Shown: positions 23,503 through 31,667, counted from the first letter of the stretch. The stretch is 64,000 nt of DNA from Mycolicibacterium duvalii (GCF_010726645.1 NZ_AP022563.1:5456001-5520000), one strand, 5' to 3'. Notes: generated from the letters alone by a model not told the origin. Program-made: numbers and translations.

Positions 23503-24783
23503 TTGGCGCGCTATCTTCTTGCCGCGACCCCGCTTCGCGGCCACCTGATGCCGATGCTGGTAATCGGCTCCGGTCTGCAGTCGCTCGGCCACGACATCAC
23601 CGTGCTGACCGGCTCCGAGTTCGCGGATACCGTGCGGGCAGCCGGTCTGGAGATGGTCGCGCTGCCCGATGAGGTCCGGATCGACCCGCCGGCCGGGGCT
23701 CCTCTGCTGATGCGCAAGCTGCCTGCCCCGTTGCGTCGCTTCTGGCTGGGCCGCGCGGAACTGCGGTCGGTGTTCGTCGAGCCGATGGCGGCCGAGGCGC
23801 ACGCGCTGCGCGGGATCCTCGCAGGCACCCGCGTCGATGCCATCCTGGCCGACGTCACGTTCACCGGGGCGCTCGCGGTCCTGTTGGGCGATGCCGGCCG
23901 ACCGCCGATCGTGGCGTGCGGCGTCGCGCCGCTGACGTTGTCGAGTGCCGACACGCCACCCTTCGGCATGGCATGGCAGCCCACGCAGGGTGCGGACTAT
24001 CGCCGGATGACCCGCGTCGCGCAGCGGGTGATCATGCGCGACAGTCAACGCGCGTTCGACGCCGCGCTGCGTGGCGCGGGCGGCGGCGGTGCGCCGGTGT
24101 TCGTCAGCGACTGGCCGCGACTGGCCGACGCAGTGGTCCAGCTGTCGGTGGCGGGATTCGAGTACCCGCGCAGCGATCTGCCCGAGACCGTCGAGTTCGT
24201 CGGGCCCGCGCTGCCGCCTCCCGACGCGTCGTTCCAGCCGCCGACGTGGTGGTCCGACCTCAGCGCTGCGGCGACGGTCGTGCTGGTCACCCAGGGCACC
24301 TTCGACAACACGAACCTCGACCAACTGATCACCCCGACACTGCGGGGGCTCGCCGATCGCCCCGATGTCCTCGTCATTGCCACGACCGGCGGCAGAGCCG
24401 GTCAACAGCTGCCCGAGCACATCCCGGCCAATGCACGTGTGACCGACTGGGTGCCCTACTCGGCGCTGATGCCGCATGTCGACGTGATGATCACCAACGG
24501 TGGCTACGGAGGTGTGCAGTACGCGCTGAGCCACGGCGTGCCGCTGGTGGTGGCCGGGGAGACCTCCGACAAGGCCGAGGTGGCTGCGCGCGTGGCTTTC
24601 AGCGGGGTCGGCATCGACCTCAAGACCTCGACCCCGACCCCGGAGGCCGTACGTGCCGCCGTGATGCGCGTCCGCGACGACGACCGCTACCGGTCCGCCG
24701 GGCAACGGCTGCGCGCCGAAATCGACTCGGCGACACCGATCGACGCCATCGCGAACGCGCTCAAACGCTGTTGCGACGTCTGA
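23503..24783 (+). CDS. GT1-family (MGT/UDP-glucuronosyltransferase-like) glycosyltransferase
   Basis: A 426-residue GT-B fold enzyme. The acceptor domain starts ARYLLAATPLRGHLMPMLVIG. The donor-binding C-terminal half has VLVTQGTFDN, VTDWVPYSALMPHVDVMITNGGYG and ALSHGVPLVVAGETSDK, the prokaryotic counterpart of the PSPG nucleotide-sugar motif. It transfers a sugar to a small lipophilic acceptor such as a polyketide, sterol or glycolipid precursor; which one is unknown. The TTG at 23503 is supported by AAGGA about 7 nt upstream. The end abuts the convergent LLM gene with no gap. It is distinct from the GPL glucosyl/rhamnosyltransferases in its N-terminus. Confidence 0.85.
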   Translation: MARYLLAATPLRGHLMPMLVIGSGLQSLGHDITVLTGSEFADTVRAAGLEMVALPDEVRIDPPAGAPLLMRKLPAPLRRFWLGRAELRSVFVEPMAAEAHALRGILAGTRVDAILADVTFTGALAVLLGDAGRPPIVACGVAPLTLSSADTPPFGMAWQPTQGADYRRMTRVAQRVIMRDSQRAFDAALRGAGGGGAPVFVSDWPRLADAVVQLSVAGFEYPRSDLPETVEFVGPALPPPDASFQPPTWWSDLSAAATVVLVTQGTFDNTNLDQLITPTLRGLADRPDVLVIATTGGRAGQQLPEHIPANARVTDWVPYSALMPHVDVMITNGGYGGVQYALSHGVPLVVAGETSDKAEVAARVAFSGVGIDLKTSTPTPEAVRAAVMRVRDDDRYRSAGQRLRAEIDSATPIDAIANALKRCCDV

Positions 24784-25656
24784 CTAGACCTTGGAGATGA
24801 CGTTTTCGGCGAACATCTCCAAATTGCGGATCTTCGCGTCCAGCGGCTCGGTGTCCTGCCCCATGATGTAGGGGATCCGGAACCCGACGATCACGTCGGT
24901 GACACCCTTGTCCTCCAGACGTTTGATGCCGTCCGGCGTGTACGCGTCCAGTGAGATCACGTGCACTTCGTAGTCGTCCCGGTCGGCGGTCTCGGCGTCC
25001 TCACGGAACCGAGCCAGCTTCTCGAGCAGCGGGTCGAGTTCCTCGGGGTCGCCGCCGCCGTGCATCCAGCCGTCGTTGCGGGCCGCGCGCCGCAGCGCGG
25101 CGTCGGCGTGCCCGCCGATCAGGATCGGCACCGGCCGGGACGGGGCCGGCGTCATCTTCGTCTTGGGCACGTCGTAGAACTCGCCATGGAACTCGAAATA
25201 GTCACCGGAGGTCAGACCGCGGATGATCTCGATGCACTCGTCCATCCGCTTGCCGCGCCGTGCGAACGGCACGTCCATCAACTCGTAGTCCTCCGGCCAC
25301 GGGCTGGTGCCCACGCCGAGACCCAGGCGGTTGTCGAACAGCGCGGCCAGCGAGCCGGCCTGCTTGGCCACCAGCGCCGGGGGCCGGATCGGCAATTTCA
25401 GCACGAAGTGGTTGAAGCGCAGCGTGGTGGTGACTGCGCACAGTGCCGCGGTCAGCACGAACGCCTCGATGAAGGCCTTGCCGTCGAGGAACTCCCGGTT
25501 GCCGTCGGGGGTGTACGGATACTTCGAATCCGACTCGAACGGATACGCGATGCTGTCCGGGATCGTCATCGCGTGGTAGCCGGCCGCCTCCGCGGCCTTG
25601 GCCAGCGGAATGTAGTACGTCGGGTCGGTCATCGCTTCGGCATAGGTGAATCGCAC
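24784..25656 (-). CDS. LLM class F420-dependent oxidoreductase under KstR-type control
   Basis: A 290-residue luciferase-like oxidoreductase (possibly the Rv0940c counterpart by position). Motifs: RFTYAEAMTDPTYYIPLAKA, TLRFNHFVLKLPIRPPALVA, LGLGVGTSPWPEDYELMDVP, VPILIGGHADAALRRAARNDGWM. The GTG at 25656 is preceded by TAGTAT 7 nt upstream, a leaderless arrangement. An ATG at 25632 is the alternative. A perfect palindromic KstR operator overlaps the -10, so repression by KstR and induction by sterol-derived CoA esters is likely. The substrate may therefore be a steroid or side-chain intermediate, by inference. Confidence 0.88.
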   Translation of the reverse strand: MRFTYAEAMTDPTYYIPLAKAAEAAGYHAMTIPDSIAYPFESDSKYPYTPDGNREFLDGKAFIEAFVLTAALCAVTTTLRFNHFVLKLPIRPPALVAKQAGSLAALFDNRLGLGVGTSPWPEDYELMDVPFARRGKRMDECIEIIRGLTSGDYFEFHGEFYDVPKTKMTPAPSRPVPILIGGHADAALRRAARNDGWMHGGGDPEELDPLLEKLARFREDAETADRDDYEVHVISLDAYTPDGIKRLEDKGVTDVIVGFRIPYIMGQDTEPLDAKIRNLEMFAENVISKV

Positions 25657-25667
25657 GACCGCGATAC

Positions 25668-25681
25668 TAGAACACGTTCTA
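25668..25681. promoter_or_regulatory. KstR operator overlapping the LLM gene promoter
   Basis: TAGAACACGTTCTA fits TNNAACNNGTTNNA fully. Extended by one base each side it forms the 16-bp palindrome CTAGAACACGTTCTAG but for the two central bases. It overlaps the minus-strand -10 TAGTAT (25664-25669) and ends 11 bp before the GTG. It also lies just past the stop of the DUF4873 gene. Confidence 0.8.
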
Positions 25682-25683
25682 GT

Positions 25684-26352
25684 TCAATCCCGAGGTTTGG
25701 CGATTTCGTCAGCGAACGGGGGCGCGCCGTCACCGGCGACGGTGAGGCTGCCCCACGGCGTGCGTTCGACCACGCGCGCCTGCACCTCGTGTCCGGCAAC
25801 GGACAGCGACACGACCCGCCGGCTGCGAAGCAAGTCGTCCGGCAGGTCGCCGGTGAGGGTTCCGCGCCAGTGATATCGGCCGTCGATCGCGGCCAGATTT
25901 CCGGTGAGTCTGGCACGTGCGGCAATGTCGCGGCCGTCGAGGGAAATGGCGACGGGACCGTCGTACACGTCGTCGTCGGCGGCGGGTGCCGCTCCGCTCA
26001 GGTAGAAGCGCGCTGCCACGGGTTGGGGGAGCCATGAGCGCACCCTGACCCGCGATTTCGCTTCCATCCGCGTCGCCTCGGAGCGGGCCATGAGATCGAG
26101 GCAGCGGGCTACGAAACGGGTTTGCAAGCCCACGTCCGGGCCCGGTGTGCGGAAGTAGTTCGGCATCCCGTGCACGGCCACGGTGTGATCGAAGGATGCC
26201 CGGGTGTCGACCACGGTGCGGGCGGTGACCGTGTCACCGTCCGCCGCGCGCACCGTCCACATGTCGGTGGTGGCGTCGTAGCAGCGTTCGGCGATGTCGG
26301 CGACCAGGGTCCCGGCGATGGCACGGCTTGCCCCGATCACGATGGTGGTCAC
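25684..26352 (-). CDS. Shortened flavin monooxygenase-like protein with DUF4873 domain
   Basis: A 222-residue protein. The N-terminus VTTIVIGASRAIAGTLVADI resembles the first dinucleotide-binding strand of a flavin-containing monooxygenase. The chain then goes straight to GMPNYFRTPGPDVG and MARSEATRMEAKSRVRV, elements found near the C-terminus of such enzymes. The last 110 residues (YDGPVAISLDGRDIAARARL, YHWRGTLTGDLPDDL) look like DUF4873. The FAD- and NADPH-binding core therefore appears deleted, and the protein is probably not a monooxygenase. At the same position M. tuberculosis has a larger monooxygenase (Rv0943c, recalled). The GTG at 26352 overlaps the stop of the diiron oxygenase gene (GTGA), so both are made together. 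Confidence 0.7.
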   Translation of the reverse strand: MTTIVIGASRAIAGTLVADIAERCYDATTDMWTVRAADGDTVTARTVVDTRASFDHTVAVHGMPNYFRTPGPDVGLQTRFVARCLDLMARSEATRMEAKSRVRVRSWLPQPVAARFYLSGAAPAADDDVYDGPVAISLDGRDIAARARLTGNLAAIDGRYHWRGTLTGDLPDDLLRSRRVVSLSVAGHEVQARVVERTPWGSLTVAGDGAPPFADEIAKPRD

Positions 26353-27239
26353 AGGAATCCGGCCCTGCGCCACAGGCTTCGGCCGATCCGTCCCATCAGC
26401 CCGACGTCGTCGAAGAAGGCTGCCAGCGACGCGAACGACGATACGCAGCTGGCCCGGAAGTGGGGGTTGGCCCGTGCCGCGGCGCGCATCCGCCTCCCGT
26501 CGAGACCTGCGCGCCGGTACTGGATCGGCAGGGTGAACAACATGCGGTAGAACGGCCCGCCGACGCCGTGCAGATTGGCGAGGACGAACCTGCGGTGGCG
26601 CGGCATCGTCGGCACCGATTTGCGCAGGCCGTCTCGCGCGAACTGGATGTGGCGCGCCTCCTCGGTGACGTGGATACGCATCAGCCGCGAGACGATCGGC
26701 TGCAGGTCGGGATCATCGAGGATCTGCCGCTGCAGCGCGTCGAAGATCTCCTCGCCGACCAGCGCGGCGCCCCACAACACGTCACCGCGGAACACGAACG
26801 GCAGTGAATTGATGACGATGCGATGGAAAAGCCTGGGACGCACCGGAGTTCCGCCGATCCGAGCGATCGTCTTGCCGAACATGACCATGTGGCGGGTCTC
26901 GTCACCCAGTTCGGTCAGCGCATAGTGGGTGGTGGCGGCCGTGGGGTTCTTGTGCATCAGATCCCGCAACAACGCCTGGTTGAGAATGTTCTCGAACCAG
27001 ATGCCGGCCGAGAGGATGTTGACCAGTTCCTGGCGGCTGAGTTCGATCTGCTCGCGACGGCTCATGGCCTCCCATTGGGGAGTGCCGTAGAGCGTGACGA
27101 CCTGCGGGGGCAGGAAGAACTTGTCGGGATCCAGGGGCGCGTCCCAGTCGATGTCGACCACCGGTGCGTAGGACTTTTTGACCGATCCCTTGAGGAGCCG
27201 CTCGGCGAACTCCTCCCGGGTCGTCTTGGCTGCCGTCAT
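26349..27239 (-). CDS. AurF-like diiron oxygenase
   Basis: A 296-residue four-helix-bundle diiron protein of the p-aminobenzoate N-oxygenase (AurF) family. Metal-ligand motifs are visible as GIWFENILNQALL (Glu), TELGDETRHMVMF (ETRH), VGEEIFDALQRQ (Glu) and HVTEEARHIQFAR (EEARH). It uses O2 and an external electron source, and the substrate is unknown in mycobacteria. The ATG at 27239 has TAGCTT 6 nt upstream, a leaderless promoter layout. Coupled downstream is the shortened monooxygenase/DUF4873 protein, which may be its partner. Confidence 0.85.
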   Translation of the reverse strand: MTAAKTTREEFAERLLKGSVKKSYAPVVDIDWDAPLDPDKFFLPPQVVTLYGTPQWEAMSRREQIELSRQELVNILSAGIWFENILNQALLRDLMHKNPTAATTHYALTELGDETRHMVMFGKTIARIGGTPVRPRLFHRIVINSLPFVFRGDVLWGAALVGEEIFDALQRQILDDPDLQPIVSRLMRIHVTEEARHIQFARDGLRKSVPTMPRHRRFVLANLHGVGGPFYRMLFTLPIQYRRAGLDGRRMRAAARANPHFRASCVSSFASLAAFFDDVGLMGRIGRSLWRRAGFL

Positions 27240-27245
27240 CGTTAA

Positions 27246-27251
27246 AAGCTA
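27246..27251 (-). promoter_or_regulatory. Leaderless-type -10 of the AurF-like gene
   Basis: Minus-strand TAGCTT followed by TTAACG and the ATG at 27239 gives the 6-nt spacing of mycobacterial leaderless promoters. No Shine-Dalgarno is present. Confidence 0.4.
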
Positions 27252-27338
27252 GGGAAGCCGGCCGCATCATGTCAATACCCGCGGTATCGCATACCTTCGG
27301 TACTGTGCGGACGCGCTGGCGCCTGGGATCATGATCGA

Positions 27339-27722
27339 ATGACTTCTTTTCTGCTGCGCGCCGCGCTGACCGGTCTCGCGTTGTGGCTCGTCACGCTGAT
27401 CGTGCCCGGTATCGCGTTCGTCGGCGGCGACACCACGCTCGCGCGCGTCGGCGTCATCTTCGTCGTCGCAGTGGTCTTCGGGCTGGTCAACGCGGTCATC
27501 AAGCCGATCGTGCAGATCCTGTCGATACCGCTCTACATCCTGACCCTGGGCCTGTTCCACGTCGTGATCAATGCGCTGATGCTGTGGCTCACCGGGTGGA
27601 TCACCGAGCACACCACCGGGTGGGGGCTGGCCATCGACCAGTTCTGGTGGACGGCGATCTGGGCCGCGATCGTGTTGTCGATCGTCAGTTGGGTGCTGTC
27701 GCTGTTCGTCAAGGCACACTGA
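27339..27722 (+). CDS. Phage holin family 4 type (PF04020-like) membrane protein
   Basis: A 127-residue protein with four hydrophobic segments (about residues 5-25, 35-55, 60-85, 98-123). It has the family motif FGLVNAVIKPIVQILSIPLYILTLGLFHVVINALMLWL. Despite the Pfam name it is a widespread chromosomal membrane protein (YvlD-like) with no phage context here. It lies 5 nt upstream of the DNA glycosylase gene, and the two probably share a message. Its function is unknown. YvlD-type proteins are linked to envelope stress in Bacillus. Confidence 0.82.
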   Translation: MTSFLLRAALTGLALWLVTLIVPGIAFVGGDTTLARVGVIFVVAVVFGLVNAVIKPIVQILSIPLYILTLGLFHVVINALMLWLTGWITEHTTGWGLAIDQFWWTAIWAAIVLSIVSWVLSLFVKAH

Positions 27723-27727
27723 GAGAT

Positions 27728-28591
27728 ATGCCGGAGCTTCCCGAAGTCGAAGCGCTCGCCGACCATCTCCGCCGCCACGCGGTCGGGCTGACCGTCGCCC
27801 GTGTCGACGTCGCCGCGCTGTCGGTGCTCAAGACGTTCGATCCGCCGGTGACGGCGTTGCACGGCCAGCCGGTCACCGGAGCCGCGCGGTGGGGCAAGTA
27901 CCTCGGGCTCCAGGCCGGCGAGCTCTATCTGATCACCCATCTGTCGCGGGCCGGGTGGTTGCGCTGGTCGGACAAGCTGGCCGCGGCGCCGCTGCGGCCC
28001 GGCAAGGGGCCGATCGCGTTGCGAGTGCACCTCGGCACGCCGGGGGACGCGCCGGGCTTCGATCTGACCGAGGCCGGTACCCAGAAGCGGCTGGCGGTCT
28101 GGCTCGTGCGCGATCCGCTGGCGGTGCCCCAGATCGCCGCGCTCGGACCGGACGCGTTGTCGCTGACACCGCAGGGGTTGGCCGAGGCGCTGGCCGGACA
28201 CACGGGGCGGATCAAGACCGTCATCACCGATCAGAAGGTGATCGCCGGGATCGGCAACGCCTACAGCGACGAGATTCTGCACGTGGCCAAGCTGTCGCCG
28301 TTCGCGACCGCGGGCAAGCTCTCCGACGCGCAGCTGGCAGACCTGCACGACGCGATGATCTCGGTGCTGACCGACGCGGTGACCCGGCTGGTGGGTCAGC
28401 AGGCCGCGACCCTGAAGGGGGAGAAGCGGTCCGGACTACGGGTGCACGCCCGCACAGGCCTGCCCTGCCCGGTGTGCGGCGACACCGTGCGGGAGGTGTC
28501 GTTCGCCGACAAGTCGTTCCAGTACTGCCCGACGTGTCAGACCGGCGGCAAGGTGCTCGCCGACCGCCGGATGTCCCGCCTGCTCAAGTAG
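27728..28591 (+). CDS. Fpg/Nei family DNA glycosylase
   Basis: A 287-residue bifunctional base-excision glycosylase. The catalytic N-terminus is PELPEVE after Met removal (Pro as nucleophile, Glu as acid). The helix-two-turn-helix region has VITDQKVIAGIGNAYSDEILH. The C-terminal zinc finger is present: CPVCG then YCPTC, four cysteines at about residues 250-275. The central region departs from MutM and looks more like the Nei-type or mycobacterial Rv0944 branch. As recalled, the M. tuberculosis counterpart Rv0944 is only about 158 residues and lacks the N-terminal half, so this copy is the complete ancestral form. ATG at 27728 is chosen because it makes the catalytic proline residue 2. Confidence 0.92.
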   Translation: MPELPEVEALADHLRRHAVGLTVARVDVAALSVLKTFDPPVTALHGQPVTGAARWGKYLGLQAGELYLITHLSRAGWLRWSDKLAAAPLRPGKGPIALRVHLGTPGDAPGFDLTEAGTQKRLAVWLVRDPLAVPQIAALGPDALSLTPQGLAEALAGHTGRIKTVITDQKVIAGIGNAYSDEILHVAKLSPFATAGKLSDAQLADLHDAMISVLTDAVTRLVGQQAATLKGEKRSGLRVHARTGLPCPVCGDTVREVSFADKSFQYCPTCQTGGKVLADRRMSRLLK

Positions 28592-28610
28592 CGCCCGCTA
28601 TCCTGCCGCC

Positions 28611-29360
28611 ATGACTCGGCAGAAGATCCTGATCACCGGGGCCAGCTCGGGCCTGGGCGCGGGCATGGCTCGTGCGTTCGCCGCCAGGGGGCGTGACCTG
28701 GCGCTGTGCGCGCGCCGCACCGAGCGTCTCGACGAACTGAAGGCGGAACTGCTCGAGCGCCACCCGGGCATCACGGTCGCGGTCGCCGCGCTCGACGTCA
28801 ACGACCACGAGCAGGTGCCCAAGGTGTTCGGCGCGCTGCGCGACGAACTCGGTGGGATCGACCGCGTCATCGTCAACGCCGGCATCGGCAAGGGCTATCC
28901 CCTCGGTGGCGGCAAGTTGTGGGCCAACAAGGCGACCATCGAGACGAACCTCGTCGCCGCGCTGGTGCAGATCGAAACCGCGATCGAGATGTTCACCGCG
29001 GCCGGCGGCGGACACCTGGTGCTGATCTCGTCGGTACTCGGCAACGTCGGCGTCCCCGGGCACAAGGCCGCCTACTGTGCGAGCAAGGCCGGTCTGAGCT
29101 CGTTGGGGCAGTCGCTGCGGGCGGAGTACTCGTCGGGGCCGATCAAGGTCACGGTGATCGAGCCGGGGTACATCGAATCGGAGATGACCGCCAAGTCGAA
29201 TACCACGCTGCTCATGGTGGACAACGAGACCGGCGTGCGGGCGATGGTCGACGCGATCGAGAAGGAGAAGGCTCGCGCGGTGGTGCCCGGGTGGCCTTGG
29301 CGGCCGCTCGTGGAGTTGATGAAGGTCCTGCCGACACGTTTCGTCCACCGGTTCGCCTGA
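28611..29360 (+). CDS. Short-chain dehydrogenase (Rv0945-like)
   Basis: A 249-residue SDR. TGASSGLGAGMARAFA is at about residues 9-24, with CARRTERL suggesting NADP preference. NAGIG lies near 90, the catalytic Ser is in LISSVLGN, Tyr-Lys is in AAYCASKAGL, and EPGYIESEM follows. The substrate is unknown. It follows the glycosylase after 19 nt and may be co-transcribed. Downstream an exact 7-bp inverted repeat and a promoter separate it from the P450 gene. Confidence 0.9.
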   Translation: MTRQKILITGASSGLGAGMARAFAARGRDLALCARRTERLDELKAELLERHPGITVAVAALDVNDHEQVPKVFGALRDELGGIDRVIVNAGIGKGYPLGGGKLWANKATIETNLVAALVQIETAIEMFTAAGGGHLVLISSVLGNVGVPGHKAAYCASKAGLSSLGQSLRAEYSSGPIKVTVIEPGYIESEMTAKSNTTLLMVDNETGVRAMVDAIEKEKARAVVPGWPWRPLVELMKVLPTRFVHRFA

Positions 29361-29364
29361 TTCG

Positions 29365-29380
29365 TCGGGAACTTTCCCGA
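29365..29380. repeat. 7-bp perfect inverted repeat between SDR and P450
   Basis: TCGGGAA and TTCCCGA are separated by CT. It lies 5 bp after the SDR stop and 5 bp before the putative P450 -35. With so short a loop an operator is more likely than a terminator, and no T-run follows. Confidence 0.35.
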
Positions 29381-29385
29381 ACCGG

Positions 29386-29413
29386 TTGCCCGCGGTCCCG
29401 GCTTTCCTAGACT
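29386..29413 (+). promoter_or_regulatory. Putative promoter of the P450 gene
   Basis: TTGCCC (29386-29391) and TAGACT (29408-29413) are spaced by 16 bp, close to the primary sigma factor consensus. This would give a leader of about 34 nt with GAGGGGAG before the ATG at 29454. Confidence 0.4.
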
Positions 29414-29453
29414 GACTGGAATCAGCCAGCAGTGAGGGGAGCCGGATCGCGCG

Positions 29454-30815
29454 ATGACCACTGAGCCGGACCTGGACGACCGACGCGCCACCCACGCCTT
29501 CCATTTCGACCGCCACACTCCGCAGTACCGCACGCAGTTCGAGCAGATCACCTCGGCGATGCACAGCCGGTGTCCGCTGGCATGGACGGACACCTACGGC
29601 GGCCACTGGGTGGCCGCGGGAGCGCAGGAGGTCTTCGAGCTGGCCCGCTGCCCGCACGTGTCCAACGACAACGACGTCGCCGGCGAGCGCAGCGGATACA
29701 CCGGAATCAATATCCCGCGAGGAGAATCCAGCGTCGCGTTCCGCGGAGGCATGCTGGAGATGGACGATCCCGAACACCGCCAGTACCGCGGCCCGCTCAA
29801 CGGGTACCTGTCACCGGCGGCGGTGCAGCGGTGGGTGCCTTTCGTCGACGAGGTGGTCCGCGCCTGCCTGGACGAGAAGATCGAGCAGGGGCGCATCGAC
29901 TTCGTCGACGACCTGGCCAACATCGTGCCCGCGGTACTGACCCTGGCTCTGCTCGGTGTCCCGCTGCGGGAGTGGGACATCTACTGCGAACCGGCGCACG
30001 CGTCGGTGTACACGCCCGCCGACTCGCCGGACTACCGCCGGGTCGCCGATCTGGCGGTGGCCTCGGCGATGCAGATGATGGGGCACGTGGCCGACGTCCG
30101 CCGGACGCCCCGGCCCGGCCTGATCGATGCGCTGATCCGGTTGCGGATCGACGGCGAGCCCGCCCCCGACATCGAGATCATGGGCATGCTCATGCTGCTG
30201 ATCGGGGGCGGATTCGACACCACGACGGCGCTGACGGCCCATGCGCTGGAGTGGCTCTCGGAGCACCCCGGCGAACGGGATCGCCTCAGCCGGGAGCGCG
30301 CCACCCTGTTGAACCCGGCGACCGAAGAGTTCCTGCGCTATTTCACACCCGCGCCCGGCGACGGTCGCACGATCGCGCACGACATCGAGGTCGACGGCGT
30401 GACCCTCAAAGAAGGCGAGCGGCTGTGGCTGTCGTGGGCCATGGCCAACCGCGACCCCACCGTCTTCGACGATCCCGATCGACTCATCCTCGATCGGAAA
30501 GGCAATCGGCACTACAGCTTCGGGCTGGGGGTGCACCGGTGTATCGGATCCAACGTCGCCCGCACGGTCTTCAAGTCGATGCTGACCGCGGTGCTGGACC
30601 GGATGCCGGACTTCCGCTGCGATCCGGCCGGGACGGTGCACTACACCACCATCGGCGTCATTCAGGGCATGCAGCATCTGCCGGCGAGCTTCACGCCGGG
30701 TCGACGGCTCGGGTCCGGGCTGGACGAGACCCTGGACAGGTTGCAGCGGGTGTGCGACGAGCAGCAACTGGCCGCGCCGATCACCGTCCGCAAGGCGGCC
30801 GCCGTAATCGATTGA
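29454..30815 (+). CDS. Cytochrome P450
   Basis: A 453-residue class I bacterial P450. The I-helix oxygen-binding motif GGGFDTTT is at 251-258, ExxR is EFLR at 292-295, and the heme-binding loop FGLGVHRCIGS has Cys363 as thiolate. The acid-alcohol pair is D-T as usual. After the fold ends near FTPGRR (about residue 412) there is an unusual 40-residue extension with a helix (LDETLDRLQRVCDEQQ) that ordinary P450s lack. No ferredoxin or reductase gene is adjacent, so electrons must come from elsewhere. The substrate is unknown. A leader with GAGGGGAG precedes the ATG. Confidence 0.93.
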   Translation: MTTEPDLDDRRATHAFHFDRHTPQYRTQFEQITSAMHSRCPLAWTDTYGGHWVAAGAQEVFELARCPHVSNDNDVAGERSGYTGINIPRGESSVAFRGGMLEMDDPEHRQYRGPLNGYLSPAAVQRWVPFVDEVVRACLDEKIEQGRIDFVDDLANIVPAVLTLALLGVPLREWDIYCEPAHASVYTPADSPDYRRVADLAVASAMQMMGHVADVRRTPRPGLIDALIRLRIDGEPAPDIEIMGMLMLLIGGGFDTTTALTAHALEWLSEHPGERDRLSRERATLLNPATEEFLRYFTPAPGDGRTIAHDIEVDGVTLKEGERLWLSWAMANRDPTVFDDPDRLILDRKGNRHYSFGLGVHRCIGSNVARTVFKSMLTAVLDRMPDFRCDPAGTVHYTTIGVIQGMQHLPASFTPGRRLGSGLDETLDRLQRVCDEQQLAAPITVRKAAAVID

Positions 30816-30825
30816 TTTGACAATC

Positions 30826-30843
30826 TGTTGGGTTTTCCCAACA
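30826..30843. promoter_or_regulatory. Inverted repeat upstream of XRE regulator (candidate auto-operator)
   Basis: TGTTGGG and CCCAACA flank TTTT. The repeat follows TTGACA (30817-30822) and ends 9 bp before the GTG at 30853. It would place an XRE repressor over its own core promoter. Confidence 0.5.
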
Positions 30844-30852
30844 CTTGATTGT

Positions 30853-31125
30853 GTGAGTCCTGTCAGACGAGGGGAAACACGGCCCATCCACAACCGCATC
30901 GGTGTCCTGCGCGCCGAGCGGAAGATGTCCCGGGCCCAGCTTGCCGAGCTCATCGACGTCAACCCGCAGACCGTGGGAGCGCTGGAACGCGGCGATCACT
31001 ATCCCAGCCTGGACCTGGCGTTCCGGATCTGCGATGTCTTCGAGTTGCCGGTCGAAGCCGTGTTCTCGCGGGAACCGTTCACCCCCTTGTCGGCCGAGCT
31101 CTACCGGAAGCACACCCGAACCTGA
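30853..31125 (+). CDS. XRE-family helix-turn-helix transcriptional regulator
   Basis: A 90-residue protein. The HTH spans about residues 15-70: IHNRIGVLRAERKMSRAQLA, LIDVNPQTVGALERGDHYPS, LDLAFRICDVFELPVEAVFS. It is of the small YozG/Cro type that often sits before a membrane protein and controls that operon. The GTG at 30853 is preferred to a TTG 12 codons earlier because the longer version would be encoded by the operator palindrome. The following membrane protein begins 11 nt after the stop with GAGGAG as its ribosome site, so the pair is one operon. Confidence 0.85.
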   Translation: MSPVRRGETRPIHNRIGVLRAERKMSRAQLAELIDVNPQTVGALERGDHYPSLDLAFRICDVFELPVEAVFSREPFTPLSAELYRKHTRT

Positions 31126-31136
31126 GGAGCATGTTC

Positions 31137-31667
31137 ATGTCGAACGCAATCAGCGTCCTCGACCGCTACCAGCACTACCGCGCCCGGCGTTTCCTCAAAC
31201 ACGAACAGACCTACGCCAACTCGCTGCCGTCATGGCGGACGCAGCGGCGGCGCCGGATCCTGGTGGTGGGTCTGGCACTGACTTTCGCTGTGATGGCGGT
31301 GATCAGTGTGTTGTGCGCCTTCGGTTTCCGGATCGCGGCGCTTGCATGGATACCGGCCACCCTGATCTTCCTACCGCTGTGGGTGGCCTTGCAGATCGTG
31401 TCCGGTCGGCAGGGTGACGCCCCGAATGCCACGCTCGACGAATTCGAACTGGCACAACGCAACAACGCGCGGTCGATCGGACTGGCGATCACGCAGAACC
31501 TGATGCTGCTGCCGATCTTCTACCTCATCATCGGCTCGGTTTCGACCGACTTCGGCGATGGCAACATCGCCTATGCCGGCGGGCTGATGACGCTGACCGT
31601 ACTGCTCATCGGCGGGTGCACCCCGGCGATGATCCTCGGCTGGACGCGACCCGACCCCGACGCCTGA
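31137..31667 (+). CDS. Four-helix membrane protein, partner of XRE regulator
   Basis: A 176-residue membrane protein. After a basic N-terminus (RYQHYRARRFLKHEQ, RTQRRRR) come helices at about residues 41-63, 65-88, 117-140 and 145-165. No known family is recognised beyond the XRE-plus-membrane-protein (DUF2178-like) arrangement. The ATG at 31137 is chosen because GAGGAG is 7 nt upstream. An ATG at 31131 is too near it. The stop codon is followed at once by a long hairpin repeat that could end transcription. Confidence 0.75.
   Translation: MSNAISVLDRYQHYRARRFLKHEQTYANSLPSWRTQRRRRILVVGLALTFAVMAVISVLCAFGFRIAALAWIPATLIFLPLWVALQIVSGRQGDAPNATLDEFELAQRNNARSIGLAITQNLMLLPIFYLIIGSVSTDFGDGNIAYAGGLMTLTVLLIGGCTPAMILGWTRPDPDA

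Noticed and set aside
27339..27722. Prophage remnant suggested by the holin family name
   Set aside because: The family is a common chromosomal membrane protein and no other phage gene is nearby.
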